Made by a program: the position numbers and the translations under genes
Part shown: positions 33,465-34,857 of the stretch, one piece after another
How the letters are laid out: every line of letters begins with the position of its first letter
Position numbering within the stretch: the first letter of the stretch is position 1
The notes under the pieces: generated by a model
The model's input: only the letters and a program-made list of their open reading frames with translations
What the model was told of the DNA's origin: nothing
The model's database searches: none
From: an uncultured beta proteobacterium
GTDB taxonomy: Bacteria > Pseudomonadota > Gammaproteobacteria > Burkholderiales > SG8-41
Direction: 5' to 3'
NCBI GenBank assembly: GCA_903893565.1
Contig: CAITMU010000112.1
Location: 1-34,857 of the forward strand
DNA: 34,857 nucleotides

Positions 33465-34414
33465 GGAGTCTGTCAACCTTACATTTAATGAAACCATCTT
33501 TTTCAAAATTCCCATTAAAATCACTGTAGTGCAGATGAGCCAATCAACAATATGCGTGATATAGCTTAGGGTTTTAATGAGGTATGCGTTCGAGTTTTTT
33601 TTGAACGCTCTCAGCTTATTGTGGCCACTAATGATCTTTCTGTCAAAGGTTGCCATCACTTGCTGTTTTATTTTTTTAATCAGGCCGTGTCATTAAAATA
33701 AGCTTGCTAGCACTTTCTAAAGGAGTGTGATCATAGGGTTTTAGTCGAAGTCAATCCTTTAAGGAAAAAATATAGGTGCAAGGAATAAATGTTCTACCGG
33801 TAAGATTAAAATGTAAGCAACGGATCAATTAAGAAGCTATAGCCCCTGTGAAAAAAATGCTTCGTATTTTATGCACAATCTTATCCACAGAAATTGTGGA
33901 TGAATGAAAGATTGACAAATGATTTAATCATCAAGTGCTATCGAAGAAAAAATATTATTTGTGATATTTGTCCTCTTGCGTTGCAAGAATCAAACTTAAA
34001 AAAAATCTGATCGTGTTTAACAAGCCAGATCTTGTCGTTAAGTCATAGGGGGTCGAATGGAATCAGGGGTTGATTTATTCGATACAGTAAAAAGGCCGCG
34101 TCGTTTTTTAGAAGGGATTGCTATGGGAAATAGATTCTGCCAATAAAATCATCACCTTAAAGGAATTAAGGCTCCCAATAACCCCAAAATTAGACATGAA
34201 GTGGTCCTGAGTGTTTTTTTTGCAGTATAAAAAAGCAATAGGGTTTCTAATTCATTGTATGCTAGAGGTGTGCGTGTATCCCATGAGGGCGCTGCTTCCG
34301 CTATGGGGGCGGGGGTAGTTCAATATCATCGTGGGATCTGAAGAGACTTAATAAAAATAAAGATCCTTAATCTTAAACGTTCAAGGTCTGGTGAGTCATT
34401 GAAGGGGGAGCATT
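33465..34414. other. Long divergent intergenic region with DnaA boxes
   Basis: About 950 bases between two divergent Bug receptor genes, with no convincing gene apart from a possible N-terminal extension of the left one. It contains the DnaA box cluster (33869-33903) and an AT-rich stretch next to it. CCTTA-AAGGAAT-TAAGG-like hairpins and G-runs occur near 34180 and 34300, without a clear assignment. GAAGGGGGAG at 34401-34410 is the ribosome binding site of the right-hand gene. Confidence 0.45.
33869..33903. promoter_or_regulatory. Cluster of three DnaA boxes
   Basis: TTATGCACA (33869-33877) and TTATCCACA (33881-33889) both match the DnaA box consensus TTATNCACA exactly and point the same way. 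TGTGGATGA (33895-33903) is an inverted copy with one mismatch. Spacing between starts is 12 and 14 bases. An AT-rich stretch follows. There are no dnaA, dnaN or partition genes nearby, so a regulatory DnaA-binding locus is more likely than the chromosomal origin. Confidence 0.6.
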
Positions 34415-34857
34415 ATGAAGCAACGTTTTCTCGTTACAGCCAAGGCGATTGTAATCTTTATCCTTTGTGTGAATTATTCATTTGGCCAAGGCTTTCCTAA
34501 TCGTGCGATTACCCTCATCGTTCCTTATTCTGCGGGCGGAGGCACCGATATCGTGATGCGTAAGTTGGCTGAAGTATTGGGTCGACAGCTAGGGGTGAGT
34601 ATTGTGGTCGAAAATAAAGTCGGCGCGGGTGGCACTATAGGGCCAGCAAGCCTTTTGAATGCACGCCCTGATGGTTACACCATTGCTCAAATGCCGATCA
34701 CAGTGTTTCGCTATCCGCATATGCAGAAAGTGAGCTGGGATCCTTTTAAAGACTTTAGCTGGATTGTGGGTGTCACCGGTTATACGTTCGGTGTGGTTGT
34801 GCGAGCCGACTCCCCATGGAAAACTTGGGCAGAGTTTATTGCCTATGCCAAGGCTAA
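34415..34857 (+). CDS. Bug/TctC-type periplasmic binding protein, cut by the window end
   Basis: The first 147 residues of another tricarboxylate-family receptor. ATG 34415 is preceded by a strong GGGGGAG. The signal peptide (VTAKAIVIFILCVNYSFGQ) is followed by FPNRAITLIVPYSAGGGTDI, VVENKVGAGGTIG and ARPDGYTIAQMP, the normal family pattern, and the frame is still open at the last base. It is the fourth Bug gene in the window and clearly different in sequence from the other three. Confidence 0.88.
   Translation, partial: MKQRFLVTAKAIVIFILCVNYSFGQGFPNRAITLIVPYSAGGGTDIVMRKLAEVLGRQLGVSIVVENKVGAGGTIGPASLLNARPDGYTIAQMPITVFRYPHMQKVSWDPFKDFSWIVGVTGYTFGVVVRADSPWKTWAEFIAYAKA

Noticed and set aside
33869..33903. 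Chromosomal origin of replication
   Set aside because: Three DnaA boxes are present, but there are no dnaA, dnaN, gidA or partition genes and only a modest AT-rich stretch, so a regulatory locus is favoured.

Overview
This window looks like a stretch of a betaproteobacterial chromosome, most likely Burkholderiales. The grounds are four Bug-type (TctC-like) periplasmic receptors without their membrane partners, an AtuA-like pair, a DUF6803 gene, FNR-type boxes and a SOS-controlled umuDC. By eye the base composition is moderate to AT-rich, with GC-richer patches at about 5.2-7.9 kb and 29.7-32.4 kb. No tRNA, rRNA, CRISPR array or intact insertion sequence was seen.

Layout. (1) 1-1.4 kb holds decaying genes: an unidentified tail, a C-terminal NnrS fragment and a DUF6803 gene with an in-frame TAA. 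(2) 1.46-7.93 kb is catabolic and transport-like: on the minus strand an iron-type alcohol dehydrogenase followed by a Bug receptor, then a secreted beta-propeller; on the plus strand an AtuA/DUF1446 protein, its partner domain and another Bug receptor. (3) 8.7-20.3 kb is the core of the window, a plus-strand chemosensory cluster in the order MCP, CheA, CheW, CheB, CheR, REC-adenylate cyclase, MscS-like channel with a cyclic-nucleotide-binding domain, MCP. There is no CheY, CheZ or flagellar gene. (4) 20.8-23.8 kb is a FabI, nitronate-monooxygenase-like (UfaA/FabX-like) and radical SAM operon behind an FNR-type promoter of textbook geometry. (5) 23.9-27.1 kb, on the minus strand, holds a class II (B12-dependent) ribonucleotide reductase and a di-haem c5-type cytochrome. 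(6) 27.6-29.7 kb is a second, membrane-bound adenylate cyclase with a periplasmic sensor. (7) 29.7-32.4 kb is a GC-rich patch with a dead FitAB/VapBC-type toxin-antitoxin module and a LexA-controlled umuDC. (8) 32.5-34.9 kb has two divergent Bug receptors separated by a long intergenic region with three clustered DnaA boxes.

How the genes may work together. The chemosensory cluster can be read as a complete signalling line. Two receptors feed CheA, CheR and CheB adapt them, and CheA phosphorylates a receiver domain fused to an adenylate cyclase instead of a free CheY. The cAMP made could then open the adjacent cyclic-nucleotide-gated channel. The domains are seen in the sequence; the wiring is inference. 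The second cyclase could feed the same cAMP pool. A second theme is low-oxygen life: two or three FNR-like sites, an oxygen-independent ribonucleotide reductase, a UfaA/FabX-like enzyme for oxygen-independent unsaturated fatty acid synthesis, and remnants of a nitric-oxide-related locus.
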